Shown: positions 26,878-36,227, counted from the first letter of the stretch. The stretch: 45,692 nucleotides of DNA from Cyanobacteria bacterium GSL.Bin1 (GCA_009909085.1 JAAANX010000038.1:1-45692); one strand, 5' to 3'. The notes: generated by a model from the sequence alone, not told the origin. Numbers and translations are program-made.

Positions 26878-27299
26878 TATTGCTGTTCCTCCCGCCGTTG
26901 ACGAATCGCTCTTAACCTCAGCGCGATCGCGTCGAGTTGTTCTAAACTGGCTGTATCAAGTCGATCAGCAAAAGACGCCACTAAATCGGGATCACTCACC
27001 GCTAAAAACTGATTCAGTTGCTCATACGCCTTCAGCGCCTGGGCTTCCTCCCGAGACAGGGTTGCTTGCCAATAAAATACCCGTCTTTGTTTATGACATT
27101 TGAGCCACCCTTTCTGGGTGAGCCGTTGTAAAACGGTTGTCACGGAAGTGTAAGCTAATTCTCGGTCCGGATTGCTCAAAATTCGTTCATGAATCGCTTT
27201 GACGCTGGCGCAACCTAACTCCCAAACTATGTCTAAAATTTCTTGTTCTAACCATCCTAAGGATAACTTTTTGGGACGTTCCGGCGGTAAAGGAGTCAT
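26877..27299 (-). CDS. petR: BlaI/MecI/CopY family repressor, PetR-like
   Basis: A 140-aa regulator with an N-terminal winged helix (LGWLEQEILDIVWELGCASVKAIHERIL, then AYTSVTTVLQRLTQKGWL) and a helical C-terminal dimer domain (YEQLNQFLAVSDPDLVASFADRL). The bond cut by the partner protease in BlaI-type proteins lies between the two domains. The next gene on the strand is the M56 protease, so this is a sensor-protease/repressor unit. In cyanobacteria the best-known such pair controls petE and petJ in response to copper. Neither target is in the window. Confidence 0.8.
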   Translation of the reverse strand: MTPLPPERPKKLSLGWLEQEILDIVWELGCASVKAIHERILSNPDRELAYTSVTTVLQRLTQKGWLKCHKQRRVFYWQATLSREEAQALKAYEQLNQFLAVSDPDLVASFADRLDTASLEQLDAIALRLRAIRQRREEQQ

Positions 27300-27453
27300 T
27301 CGTCTGTACAGATTTTTTAAAAAGAATTTTATTCTTTATCTTCTAGCATTTCCTAGAAAAATTTGTCAAAGATGAGCGCTTTAGGCAAGCGCCAATTTTG
27401 ATGATAGGATCTCATTTACATCACAATTTTAAATTCGTGTTAAAAGAGTCGAG

Positions 27454-28456
27454 ATGGCACAGACAATATTTTTCAATGCTTTACGGGAAGCGACTGATGA
27501 AGAAATGGCGCGAGATGATACCGTTTTTGTTCTCGGCGAAGATGTCGGTTCTCGGCGAAGATGTCGGTCATTATGGCGGATCCTATAAAGTGACGAAAGA
27601 CCTTTACAAAAAATATGGCGAGCTGCGTTTATTAGATACGCCGATTGCCGAAAATAGCTTTACAGGAATGGCAGTGGGCGCAGCAATGAGCGGGTTACGT
27701 CCTATTGTCGAAGGCATGAACATGGGCTTTTTACTGCTGGCGTTTAACCAAATTGCTAATAATGCCGGGATGTTGCGCTACACTTCCGGTGGTAATTTTA
27801 AAATCCCTCTGGTGATTCGCGGACCCGGTGGCGTCGGCCGCCAGTTGGGGGCTGAACACTCGCAACGGTTAGAGGCGTATTTTCAAGCGGTTCCCGGTCT
27901 AAAAATTGTGGCTTGTTCAACCGCATATAATGCGAAAGGATTGCTTAAAAGCGCGATTCGTGATAATAATCCTGTTCTTTTTTTTGAGCATGTCTTGCTC
28001 TATAACTTAAAAGAAGATTTACCCGAAGGAGAATATTGGCTGCCGTTAGATCAAGCAGAACTCGTTCGTCCGGGAAAAGATGTTACCATTCTCACTTACT
28101 CTCGAATGCGGCACCATGTTCTGCAAGCACTCAAACCTTTAGAAGAGCAAGGCTTCGATCCCGAAGTGATTGACTTAATTTCCCTCAAACCTCTCGACAT
28201 GGAAACGATTAGTGAGTCGGTGCGGAAAACCCATCGGGTGATTATTGTGGAAGAATGTATGAGAACCGGGGGCATTGGTGCCGAATTAACCGCTCGCATT
28301 AATGATGAATTGTTTGATGAACTGGATGCACCGGTGGTGCGTTTATCGTCTCAAGATATTCCCACCCCCTACAATGGAACCTTAGAACGCTATACCATTG
28401 TGCAGCCGCAAGACATTATTTCCGCTGTGGAAGACATGATGGCTTTGAAGGTGTAA
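27454..28456 (+). CDS. pdhB: Pyruvate dehydrogenase E1 beta, frame broken by 19-bp duplication
   Basis: This encodes the beta chain of the thiamine-diphosphate E1 component that turns pyruvate into acetyl units. From the ATG at 27454 the product reads [20 protein letters not shown] and FVLGEDVG, then shifts and stops at 27586-27588 after 44 residues. The rest ([17 protein letters not shown] onward, including [17 protein letters not shown]) is in another frame to 28456. A perfect 19-bp tandem duplication at 27529-27566 causes the shift. Without one copy the gene encodes exactly 327 aa, a normal length. A secondary ATG at 27542 could give a 304-aa shortened protein. Sequencing or assembly error must be considered. 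Confidence 0.88.
27529..27568 (+). repeat. Tandem 19-bp duplication inside pdhB
   Basis: GTTCTCGGCGAAGATGTCG occurs twice back to back (27529-27547, 27548-27566), with two more bases of periodicity. Adding 19 bases shifts the reading frame by one. Confidence 0.95.
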
Positions 28457-28467
28457 GGGCAGAACTG

Positions 28468-29874
28468 ATGCAACAACAGCGAACAACGATCGCGCTCATT
28501 TTTTTCCTGATTATCGGTGCTCTGGTAGCACTGGTCCAACTTTCTGTGCCCCTGGGGTTAGATTTAAGAGGCGGGGCGCAACTGACCATTCAGGTCAAAC
28601 CCACGGAAGAAATTCAACAAATTACGCCCGACCGCCTAAAAGCGGTGAAGCGGGTGATTCAAAATCGCGTCAATGGCTTAGGCGTCTCGGAACCGATTGT
28701 GCAAACGGTAGGGGGTGATCAAATTTCGGTGCAGTTACCAGGCGTGAGTGACCCTGCCCAAGCCGAACGAGTACTGGGTGGAACCGCTCGCTTGGAATTT
28801 CGGGCGCAACAACCCAACACCGAACAGGAATTTCAATCCGCGTTTTTACAGCGTCAGCAGCTGCGCACCCAGTTAGAGGAGTTGCGACAAAATCCCGACG
28901 CAAATGCCGAAGCCATTGCAGAAACTACAGCAGAGTTAAAAGAAGTCAATGGCGCGATCGCGCAGTCGTTTTCTCCGGCTCAACTCACGGGCAATACCTT
29001 ACAAGATGCTCGCGCCCAACCCCTTTCCAGCGGCGATAACTGGCAAGTGGCGATTCGATTTGACCAAGAAGGGGCAAGCCAATTTGCTGAATTAACCCAA
29101 AATATTGCCGGTACCGGTCGCGGCTTAGGCATTTTCCTCGATGATGTGCTGGTTAGCGCGCCCACTGTCGGTCCCGAATATGCCGATAATGGCATTACCG
29201 GTGGCAGTGCAGTTATTACCGGCGGTTTTAGTATCCAAGAAGCCCAAGACTTAGCGATTCAATTACGCGGGGGGGCACTGCCCTTACCGGTGGAAATTGT
29301 GGAAAATCGCACGGTTGGTGCGACCCTGGGTCAAGAAAGCATTGAACGCAGTATTTATGCCGCCCTCTCAGGCTTAGTATTGGTTTTAGTGTTCATGGCG
29401 GTTTACTACCGTTTACCCGGCTTAATTGCCGATTTAGCCCTGGCAATTTATGCCTTACTCACCTTCGCGGCTTATGTTTTAATTGGCGTCACGCTCACCT
29501 TACCGGGGATTGCAGGGTTTATCCTCAGTATTGGTATGGCAGTGGATGCCAATGTCCTCATTTTTGAACGCACCCGCGAGGAACTCCGCGCCGGCAAAAC
29601 GCTGTATCGGGGAGTAGAATCGGGATTTTATCGCGCTTTTTCCAGTATTCTCGATAGCAATGTCACCACACTCATTGCTTGTGCGGCTCTGTTTTGGTTA
29701 GGGTCAGGGTTAGTCAAAGGCTTTGCTGTTACCCTCGCGATCGGTGTTTTAGTGAGCTTATTTACAGCGCTCACCTGTACCCGCACCTTTCTCCTTGTTG
29801 CTGTGTTAGGGTTCCCCTCGGTGCGTAAAAAACCGGAATTATTCTGTCCCAATTTGGTGGTGTCGGCAAAATGA
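28468..29874 (+). CDS. secD: Protein translocase subunit SecD
   Basis: A 468-aa inner- or thylakoid-membrane protein that uses the proton gradient to help Sec-dependent export. An N-terminal helix (residues 8-28) is followed by [15 protein letters not shown], the large periplasmic domain, and a C-terminal RND-type bundle of about five helices (from [15 protein letters not shown]), with the motif [19 protein letters not shown]. It starts 11 bases after pdhB and overlaps secF by four bases (ATGA), so the genes are co-translated. Confidence 0.96.
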   Translation: MQQQRTTIALIFFLIIGALVALVQLSVPLGLDLRGGAQLTIQVKPTEEIQQITPDRLKAVKRVIQNRVNGLGVSEPIVQTVGGDQISVQLPGVSDPAQAERVLGGTARLEFRAQQPNTEQEFQSAFLQRQQLRTQLEELRQNPDANAEAIAETTAELKEVNGAIAQSFSPAQLTGNTLQDARAQPLSSGDNWQVAIRFDQEGASQFAELTQNIAGTGRGLGIFLDDVLVSAPTVGPEYADNGITGGSAVITGGFSIQEAQDLAIQLRGGALPLPVEIVENRTVGATLGQESIERSIYAALSGLVLVLVFMAVYYRLPGLIADLALAIYALLTFAAYVLIGVTLTLPGIAGFILSIGMAVDANVLIFERTREELRAGKTLYRGVESGFYRAFSSILDSNVTTLIACAALFWLGSGLVKGFAVTLAIGVLVSLFTALTCTRTFLLVAVLGFPSVRKKPELFCPNLVVSAK

Positions 29875-30821
29875 AACTCAAGGTAATCAAACAACGGTAT
29901 TTTTGGTGGACCGTTTCCGCCTTTGCTTTCGTCCTTTCCCTACTGGCGATGATCATTTCTTATACGCAATTTGATGCCCCCTTGCGTCCGAGTATTGATT
30001 TTGTTGGGGGAACCCGTTTGCAGTTAGAACAAGATTGTTCAATTCCGAATAATTGCGATCAGCCCATTGAGGTGAACCAAGTTCGGGAGATCCTGACCGA
30101 ACAAGGATTCCCTGAAGCCAGCATTCAAGTGGTGGGAGAAGCGCGGCAAGGGCTGTCAATTCGCACCCGTAACTTAGATGTGGACGAACGCACGCAACTA
30201 CAAAGTGCCTTAACCGAAGCAGTGGGGCAATTTGATCCCAAAACCACGAAAATTGACACCGTGGGTCCCACCATTGGTCAAGAACTATTTACATCCGGGA
30301 TCTTAGCGTTGCTAGTGTCATTTTTTGGGATTATTGTTTATCTCAGCATTCGCTTTCGCCTCGATTATGCTGTCTTTGCCATTTTTGCCCTATTTCATGA
30401 TGCTTTAATTACCTCCGGTGTTTTTGCGATCTTAGGCTTAGTAGCTGGCGTGGAAGTAGATAGTTTATTTTTAGTTGCCCTGTTAACGATTATTGGTTTT
30501 TCGGTGAATGATACGGTTGTGATTTATGACCGGATTCGGGAAACGAGGCAGATGGAACCAGAAGTGGACATGAATCAAGTGGTGGATGATGCGGTGAATC
30601 AGACTTTGACCCGTTCCATTAATACCACGTTAACCACAGTGTTGCCATTACTTGCTATCTTATTATTTGGAGGGGATACCTTAAAAGAATTTGCTTTGGC
30701 TTTAATTATTGGCTTCATTTTAGGGGCATATTCGAGTATTTTCTTAGCCAGTACCCTCTTGGCTTGGTGGGAAGAACGACAAGCAACCCCAGAACCTGAA
30801 CCGTCCAATGAGCAAGTGTAA
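29871..30821 (+). CDS. secF: Protein translocase subunit SecF
   Basis: A 316-aa partner of SecD. It begins with a helix (residues 10-30), then [14 protein letters not shown], a small periplasmic domain, and a bundle of helices with [15 protein letters not shown] and [18 protein letters not shown], all landmark motifs. The protein is of normal length. Its ATG lies within the end of secD. Confidence 0.96.
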   Translation: MKLKVIKQRYFWWTVSAFAFVLSLLAMIISYTQFDAPLRPSIDFVGGTRLQLEQDCSIPNNCDQPIEVNQVREILTEQGFPEASIQVVGEARQGLSIRTRNLDVDERTQLQSALTEAVGQFDPKTTKIDTVGPTIGQELFTSGILALLVSFFGIIVYLSIRFRLDYAVFAIFALFHDALITSGVFAILGLVAGVEVDSLFLVALLTIIGFSVNDTVVIYDRIRETRQMEPEVDMNQVVDDAVNQTLTRSINTTLTTVLPLLAILLFGGDTLKEFALALIIGFILGAYSSIFLASTLLAWWEERQATPEPEPSNEQV

Positions 30822-30835
30822 GTGATTTTCAAGTT

Positions 30836-31210
30836 TTGGCAGTTGATGATTCAGAATTAGGGATTCAGATGCAACGACTGCACCAGCTGACTGTTTTCAG
30901 TCGTTGGGTGTTGATTGTTCTCTCTTGGGCGATTACCTTACCGATTGTCTTCTGGCAGCTAAGGGAAGAAATTGCTTTGATCCGTTCTCACTTTACAATG
31001 GCTGCCGTGCGCTATGCCTTGGTGTTTAACCCCGGTTACGCGATCGCGCTCAGTTGGTGTCTTGGCATTACTACTGCCGTCTTATTGTGGCAAAGTAGTA
31101 ATATTCTGTTTGGCTTTTCCGAACGTTACCGCCAGGAACTGGAAAAGCGAGTCCGACGCATCCGGAGAAAAGGGAAATCTCATCTGCTGTGGCGTTGGGT
31201 CATGCGTTAA
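30836..31210 (+). CDS. Small two-helix membrane protein after SecDF
   Basis: A protein with two clear membrane helices (WVLIVLSWAITLPIVFW and YAIALSWCLGITTAVLLW), a short loop, and a basic C-terminus (ELEKRVRRIRRKGKSHLLWRW). The TTG at 30836 gives 124 aa. An ATG at 30869 (113 aa) has AGGG before it and may be the true start. It follows secF by 14 bases and probably shares its transcript. I do not recognise a named family, and a link to protein export is only positional. The stop codon overlaps that of convergent mobA. Confidence 0.65.
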   Translation: MAVDDSELGIQMQRLHQLTVFSRWVLIVLSWAITLPIVFWQLREEIALIRSHFTMAAVRYALVFNPGYAIALSWCLGITTAVLLWQSSNILFGFSERYRQELEKRVRRIRRKGKSHLLWRWVMR

Positions 31211-31836
31211 GTCTCGGGTGTGGGGGCGGAAATTTGTTGCCAATCGGCTGGAGTATTACAGTTAAACAAGGTAGCACGATCGCGCACGGTTAATTCTTGG
31301 ACGGGATGCCGGTCTAAAAAGCCTTGAAATGAGCGTTTTCCTGCCGCTAAATAGGTGGCAAATAAGGCGGAACACTGGTCACGATAAAACCCCGCTAACG
31401 GTTCCCAGCCTTGAGGCGATTTGGGTAAAAGTGCAACCTTTTCTGCAGTTACTCCCTCTATCTGCCGACACCAGAATTCTAGTTCCGAGACGGTCAGTTT
31501 GGGTAAATCACAGGCTAGCGCTAAAATCCAGGGAGTTTGCACAACTTGTAAGCCCTGGTATAGCCCCACTAAAGGTCCATGAGGGATTGTCTCCTTTGAG
31601 GACACCGTTTCTGGAATAAGCTGACAGCCGGGAGGAAGTATATCTTGATAACGCTCTCCCCAAGGGGTAACAATATAAACCTGCGGGGTGAGGGTTTGGG
31701 CTAACTGACAGGTGCGTTGCAGAAGCGGCGTTCCTGCCACTGTCATTAAAGCTTTATCTTCTCCCATGCGCTGACTTTGTCCGCCAGCAAGAATAATGGT
31801 GCTGAGATGATTTTCCCGGGAAGAGGCAATAGACAT
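31207..31836 (-). CDS. mobA: Molybdenum cofactor guanylyltransferase
   Basis: A 209-aa nucleotidyltransferase that adds GMP to molybdopterin. The N-terminal STIILAGGQSQRMGEDKALM is the GTP-binding signature with its catalytic lysine. The sequence then has WILALACDLPKLT (metal-binding Asp) and GWEPLAGFYR. The C-terminal LFNCNTPADW is typical. The start is separated from glcE by 41 bases, so both promoters must be compact. In cyanobacteria the cofactor serves nitrate reductase. Confidence 0.92.
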   Translation of the reverse strand: MSIASSRENHLSTIILAGGQSQRMGEDKALMTVAGTPLLQRTCQLAQTLTPQVYIVTPWGERYQDILPPGCQLIPETVSSKETIPHGPLVGLYQGLQVVQTPWILALACDLPKLTVSELEFWCRQIEGVTAEKVALLPKSPQGWEPLAGFYRDQCSALFATYLAAGKRSFQGFLDRHPVQELTVRDRATLFNCNTPADWQQISAPTPET

Positions 31837-31877
31837 GAGACACTAGAAAAAAACGTTAAACATCAGCCAATAGACTT

Positions 31878-33161
31878 ATGAGTCAAGATTTTAGCGCGGT
31901 TAGGCAGCAATTGGAAACGCTGATCACCTCACAGCAAGTTAGTTATGAACCGCAGTGGCAACCCGCACCCCAGTTACCGGCAAAGCCCTTAGTTATCCCA
32001 AAAACAGAAGCAGCGGTGGGGAAAGTGTGCGCGATCGCGCAGCAAAATCAGCGTTCAATCGTTCCTTGTGGCAATGGGACTAAACTCACCTGGGGCGGAT
32101 TTCCCCCTCAGTTTGACTTCTACCTTAGCACCCGTCACCTCAACCAAATCGTTGATCATGCCGTGGGTGACTTAACCGTGACGGTGCAAGCTGGCATCAC
32201 TCTCGCCCAATTGCAAGAAAAACTTCACCAAAGCAATCAGTTTCTACCACTTGATCCAGCCGATCCCGAAACCGCAACCCTCGGCGGCATTGTTGCCACT
32301 GCAGACGCGGGCAGTTGGCGAGAACGTTATGGTGGAGTTAGAGACTTACTCATTGGCATTTCCTTTGTTCGCGCCGATGGGGAAATCGCCAAAGCGGGAG
32401 GACGGGTTGTGAAAAATGTTGCCGGATACGACTTAATGAAACTCCTGACGGGATCTTATGGCACCCTTGGTCTGATCACCCAACTTACCTTCCGTACTTA
32501 TCCGTTACCACCGGCGTCTGCAACCCTTGTTTTAACGGGCGATACGGATGCCATTACACAAGTTGCCCAAACCCTTCGCAATTCCACCTTAACGCCCACC
32601 CGTGCCGATTTATTATCTCCTGCTGTTAGCGAGAAACTCAACTTAGGAAAAGGCTTAGGCTTCATTATTCAATGGGAAACGATTATCGAAAGTATTAATC
32701 AACAAATTGAAGAACTGAACCAGATTGCAAAATCATTTTCCCTGACAATAACCCGTTACCAAGGGGAGAATGAAAACTTATTATGGGATCAATTGAAATC
32801 TTTAACTTCTGTCCCTGGCAATAATAACCAAATTACTTGTAAATTCGGCTTATTACCCACTGCAAACTGTCAATTTTTCTCAGAACTCCCCCCTGACAGT
32901 TACGCTATCATTCATAATAAGAGCGGTTTAGGTAAACTAATTTTATTTGAAGATTTATCATTATCCACTCTGCAATCAATTCGCAATTACTGTGAAAAGA
33001 ATCAGGGGTTTATGACCCTTCTTTCTGCTCCTAAAACGATTAAAGAACAAATCGAGCCTTGGGGATATTCTGGTAATGCATTAGCCATAATGAAAAAGAT
33101 TAAACAAGAATTTGACCCCAATAATCAGTTTAATCCGAACCGTTTTGTAGGTGGAATTTAA
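31878..33161 (+). CDS. glcE: Glycolate dehydrogenase FAD-binding subunit GlcE
   Basis: A 427-aa PCMH-type FAD-binding protein with VIPKTEAAVGKVCAIAQQ, the FAD loop PCGNGTKLTWGG and DPETATLGGIVATADAGSWRERYGGVRD. The C-terminus FDPNNQFNPNRFVGGI is the family end. With GlcF (next gene, 20 bases later) and GlcD (not in this window) it oxidises glycolate from photorespiration. It is shorter than GlcD, in keeping with GlcE. Confidence 0.88.
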   Translation: MSQDFSAVRQQLETLITSQQVSYEPQWQPAPQLPAKPLVIPKTEAAVGKVCAIAQQNQRSIVPCGNGTKLTWGGFPPQFDFYLSTRHLNQIVDHAVGDLTVTVQAGITLAQLQEKLHQSNQFLPLDPADPETATLGGIVATADAGSWRERYGGVRDLLIGISFVRADGEIAKAGGRVVKNVAGYDLMKLLTGSYGTLGLITQLTFRTYPLPPASATLVLTGDTDAITQVAQTLRNSTLTPTRADLLSPAVSEKLNLGKGLGFIIQWETIIESINQQIEELNQIAKSFSLTITRYQGENENLLWDQLKSLTSVPGNNNQITCKFGLLPTANCQFFSELPPDSYAIIHNKSGLGKLILFEDLSLSTLQSIRNYCEKNQGFMTLLSAPKTIKEQIEPWGYSGNALAIMKKIKQEFDPNNQFNPNRFVGGI

Positions 33162-33181
33162 AGCAATTTTTAACTTTAAAA

Positions 33182-34525
33182 ATGACAGAAAAAGAAGCAA
33201 ACTTAGATAATTTTATCAAGCCAGCAACTGGATTTGACGAAAAAAAACCGCCGCAACCCGAACTGGTTGATGACTGTGTTCATTGTGGCTTTTGTTTATC
33301 CACTTGTCCCAGTTATCGGGTGATTGGCAAAGAAATGGATTCCCCACGAGGACGCATTTACCTCATGGATGCGATTAATAAAGGGGAAGCCGAGTTAGAT
33401 GAAGCAACGGCACAACATTTTGACTCTTGTTTAGGGTGCTTGGCTTGTGTGACCACTTGTCCCTCCGATGTCCAATATGACAAACTGATTGCTGCGACTC
33501 GTCCGCAAGTGGAACGGAATTATCCTCGTAACCTGTTAGATCAACTGTATCGCCAGTTGATTTTTAAGTTATTTCCTTATCCCCAGCGGTTACGTCCACT
33601 GTTGGTTCCCCTATTCGCTTATCAGAAATTAGGCTTACCAAACCTAGTCCGGAAAACAGGGCTACTGAAACGGATTTCTCCTCGTTTAGCGGCAATGGAG
33701 TCGATTTTACCGGAAATTACAGCGCGATCGTTCCAAGATAATTTTCCAGATGTAATTCCTGCGCAGGGGAAAAAACGGTATCGCGTGGGGGTAATTTTAG
33801 GGTGTGTGCAACGTCTCTTTTTCTCCCCAGTGAATGAAGCGACCGTTAGAGTGTTAACTGCCAATGGTTGCGAAGTTGTGATCCCGAAAAGCCAAGGGTG
33901 CTGTTCTGCTTTACCCGCCCACCAAGGGCAAGAACAACAAGCACAAGCCTTAGCCAAACAAATGATTGATAGTTTTGAGGGAACTGATGTCGATGCCGTG
34001 ATTATTAATGCTGCCGGTTGTGGACATACCTTAAAAGAATATGGACATATTTTAGAAGATGATCCCGACTACAAAGACAAAGCAAAAGATTTCGCCAATA
34101 ATGTAAAAGACGTGCAAGAATTTCTTGCCGAAGTAGGATTAACCACTCCCCTTTCTCCTGTGCAAGATGAGCCCTTAGACATCGTTTATCAAGACGCCTG
34201 TCACTTATTACATGGACAACAAATTAGCCTCCAACCCCGGCAACTTTTAAAGCAAATTCCGAACCTGACCTTACATGAACCGGTTGATGCGGCGCTGTGT
34301 TGTGGTAGCGCTGGGGTTTATAATATGCTCCAACCCCAAGTTGCCGAAGAATTAGGTGAGAAGAAAGCCAATAATCTCCTTAACACCGGCGCAAAAATGA
34401 TTGTTTCTTCTAATCCAGGTTGTTCTTTACAGATTCAAAAACATCTCCATCAACAAGGAAAAACGGTTCCTCTGCTTCACCCGATGCAATTATTGGATTA
34501 TTCGATTCAGGGCATTAGGTTGTGA
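33182..34525 (+). CDS. glcF: Glycolate dehydrogenase iron-sulfur subunit GlcF
   Basis: A 447-aa protein with two 4Fe-4S clusters: Cys32, 35, 38, 42 (CVHCGFCLSTCP) and Cys83, 86, 89, 93 (CLGCLACVTTCP). Two CCG domains follow (GCVQRLFFSPVN, SQGCCSALPAHQGQ; DACHLLHGQQIS, ALCCGSAGVYN). This matches GlcF, which carries electrons from the flavin subunits to quinones. It shares an operon with glcE. A heptamer repeat array starts five bases after the stop codon. Confidence 0.93.
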   Translation: MTEKEANLDNFIKPATGFDEKKPPQPELVDDCVHCGFCLSTCPSYRVIGKEMDSPRGRIYLMDAINKGEAELDEATAQHFDSCLGCLACVTTCPSDVQYDKLIAATRPQVERNYPRNLLDQLYRQLIFKLFPYPQRLRPLLVPLFAYQKLGLPNLVRKTGLLKRISPRLAAMESILPEITARSFQDNFPDVIPAQGKKRYRVGVILGCVQRLFFSPVNEATVRVLTANGCEVVIPKSQGCCSALPAHQGQEQQAQALAKQMIDSFEGTDVDAVIINAAGCGHTLKEYGHILEDDPDYKDKAKDFANNVKDVQEFLAEVGLTTPLSPVQDEPLDIVYQDACHLLHGQQISLQPRQLLKQIPNLTLHEPVDAALCCGSAGVYNMLQPQVAEELGEKKANNLLNTGAKMIVSSNPGCSLQIQKHLHQQGKTVPLLHPMQLLDYSIQGIRL

Positions 34526-34529
34526 TTGA

Positions 34530-34578
34530 TTAGTCATTGGTCATTGGTCATTAGTCATTAGTCATTGGTCATTGGTCA
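34530..34578 (+). repeat. Heptamer array, seven units of TTRGTCA
   Basis: Seven units (TTAGTCA, TTGGTCA, TTGGTCA, TTAGTCA, TTAGTCA, TTGGTCA, TTGGTCA) stand directly downstream of glcF. They resemble the short tandem repeats known in cyanobacteria. The complementary array at 35568 is in the opposite orientation, with ilvN between them. Confidence 0.85.
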
Positions 34579-34702
34579 TCAAAGATTCACCTTGTCACCT
34601 TGTCTCCTTGTCTTTAGGGACTTGCCTGCAAACCGATTGCTTGTTCAAGTAGCGCTATCCCAAGGGCAAAGGACAAAGGACGAAAAACCAATGACAAATT
34701 GA

Positions 34703-35233
34703 TTATGGCTGACTGGGAACTGTTTCCACTAACTTGAGATATTCTGTATTCACTCCCGAATCGCGGGTTAAGGTAATTTTTCCGGTACGGGCGAGTTCCC
34801 GAATGCCAAACTTACTCAGCATTTGGATAATTGCCACCATTTTTCCGGGATCGCCAACCACTTCTAGGGTGAGGGAGTCTTCTGAAATGTCCACCACTCG
34901 GGCGCGGAACACTTGAGCAAGTTCAATCACTTCCGCTCGCCCGGATGCCGTTGCATTTACTTTGATCAGCATCAGTTCCCGTTCGACACAAGGAACTTGG
35001 GTTACATCTTGCACTTTCAGGACATTAATTAACTTGTAGAGTTGTTTCGTTAACTGTTCAATGGTGCGATCATCGCCGGGAACCACCATCGTAATCCGAG
35101 AAATACCCTCTTTTTCTGCGGGTCCCACGGCAAGACTTTCAATGTTGTAGCCTCGTCTTGCAAATAAACCAGCAATGCGGGTTAGTACCCCTGCTTCGTC
35201 TTCCACCAAAACGGATAACGTATGTTTAAGCAT
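34703..35233 (-). CDS. ilvN: Acetolactate synthase small (regulatory) subunit
   Basis: A 176-aa protein with the N-terminal ACT domain ([35 protein letters not shown]) and the C-terminal ALS_ss_C domain ([20 protein letters not shown]). It activates the catalytic subunit and confers valine feedback. Residues Gly14 and Asn28 in the ACT domain, usual for valine binding, are conserved in the pattern (EAGVL, GYNIE). The large subunit is not in the window. Also known as ilvH in some annotations. Confidence 0.95.
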   Translation of the reverse strand: MLKHTLSVLVEDEAGVLTRIAGLFARRGYNIESLAVGPAEKEGISRITMVVPGDDRTIEQLTKQLYKLINVLKVQDVTQVPCVERELMLIKVNATASGRAEVIELAQVFRARVVDISEDSLTLEVVGDPGKMVAIIQMLSKFGIRELARTGKITLTRDSGVNTEYLKLVETVPSQP

Positions 35234-35390
35234 CAGTCGCTAACTTAGAACAATTGAGATGGATGGGAGATTGACAGTGGACTCAGAAGATTCACTCTTA
35301 AGCCCACTGCAATCATCGGTGAGTACCTATCATAGCAAGAACTTTCCCCTCCCTGATCCGAAGTGAGTTAATCTGTCTGGGTGGTTAGAC

Positions 35391-35574
35391 TTAAGCCCGG
35401 AGAAAAGCACCAATGCCTTCGGCTTGCTGTAATTGTTCTCGGGCCTCTCCTTTCACTAATTCTCTCACTTAAGGTCGAGTGACGATCTGGGGTTTGTTCA
35501 ATTTCTTCTTGCAGCGATCGCAGCTGATTTTTGGCAACCGTCACAAAGCCCTGATTCAAGTAAGTAATGACCAA
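35391..35574 (-). pseudogene. Gene relic with frameshift between ilvN and hpf
   Basis: One frame reads NQGFVTVAKNQLRSLQEEIEQTP, which has protein-like composition and a HIP1 site. It then degrades. In a neighbouring frame, after one stop, it continues VRELVKGEAREQLQQAEGIG and AFLRA, again protein-like, up to the TAA at 35391-35393. Together these look like the end of a gene broken by at least one indel. The apparent start lies inside a heptamer repeat. The family is not recognised. The 372-base gap around it holds nothing else clear. Confidence 0.4.
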
Positions 35575-35609
35575 TGACCAATGACCAATGACTAATGACT
35601 AATGACTAA
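35568..35609 (-). repeat. Heptamer array, six units, inverted to 34530 array
   Basis: On plus it reads three TGACCAA then three TGACTAA, the reverse complement of TTGGTCA/TTAGTCA. The last unit overlaps the stop codon of the hpf gene (35606-35608). Confidence 0.85.
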
Positions 35610-35950
35610 TGCTGTTTGACCTCATTACGCTGGCGTTCCGTCAATTCCAGCAGTTGACGGCGGGCCGCTTTAAACGCATCTTTAATCAGAGGCTGCAACG
35701 CTTCGTATTGACGGTTTTTACCAGAATTTTTATCCACGGCGATTTCGTGACCCCGCTTAACGGTTAAGTCGATACGGACTCGATACGGGGAACCCGTTTC
35801 TGGGTTTTCATGTTCTTTTTCAATGGCAACCCGACAGCTATTGATATGGTCACAGACTTTTTCCAGTTTCTCGACTTGTTCTCGTACTAAAGTGTCAATC
35901 GTTTCGCTTTTGGTCAGGTTGCGGTGAGTAATTTCTAAAGGGAGTTCCAT
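35606..35950 (-). CDS. hpf: Short ribosome hibernation factor (HPF/RaiA family)
   Basis: A 114-aa protein with the HPF/RaiA fold: PLEITHRNLTKSETIDTLVREQVEKLEKVCDHINSC at the start, RVRIDLTVKRGHEIAV in the middle, and helix DAFKAARRQLLELTER. It would bind the 30S decoding region in stationary or dark conditions. It lacks the C-terminal dimerisation domain of long HPF (LrtA) that is usual in cyanobacteria, so it may be an additional short form. The stop codon lies in a repeat array. Confidence 0.8.
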   Translation of the reverse strand: MELPLEITHRNLTKSETIDTLVREQVEKLEKVCDHINSCRVAIEKEHENPETGSPYRVRIDLTVKRGHEIAVDKNSGKNRQYEALQPLIKDAFKAARRQLLELTERQRNEVKQH

Positions 35951-36173
35951 AGGGCTGTCCTCATCTCCTGTTGAGCCAGAAACACACTGATAGCAAAGTA
36001 CTTGGCAGGCTCGTATCTATAAATTCCTTTGTGTCCTTCGTATCTTTGTGGTGAATCCAAACACTTCCTTGTAATACACGTCTAAACCAGCAGACTTATT
36101 CCATATGCGACGACAATCAACGAATTTATCCTTCACTTTAAAATTTAACAAGTGGGTCTGCTCCCTACTTTTA

Positions 36174-36216
36174 CGGATAGCCGAAATTCTTGCCAAGGAG
36201 GGGTAACGGCTATCCG
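36174..36216 (-). terminator. Perfect 10-bp hairpin after the Ycf23-like gene
   Basis: CGGATAGCCG (36174-36183) pairs with CGGCTATCCG (36207-36216) over a 23-base loop, starting 11 bases after the stop of the minus-strand gene. There is no clear U run, so it may stabilise the RNA end or stop transcription weakly. Confidence 0.55.
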
Positions 36217-36227
36217 CCCAGAAACGA

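Noticed and set aside
27398-27453. Upstream extension of the pdhB downstream frame starting at 27398
   Set aside because: Its residues are not PdhB-like. The true N-terminus is in another frame from 27454, and the two are joined only by the 19-bp duplication.
34530-35609. Heptamer arrays as a possible CRISPR
   Set aside because: The units are contiguous seven-base repeats without spacers, and no cas gene is in the window.
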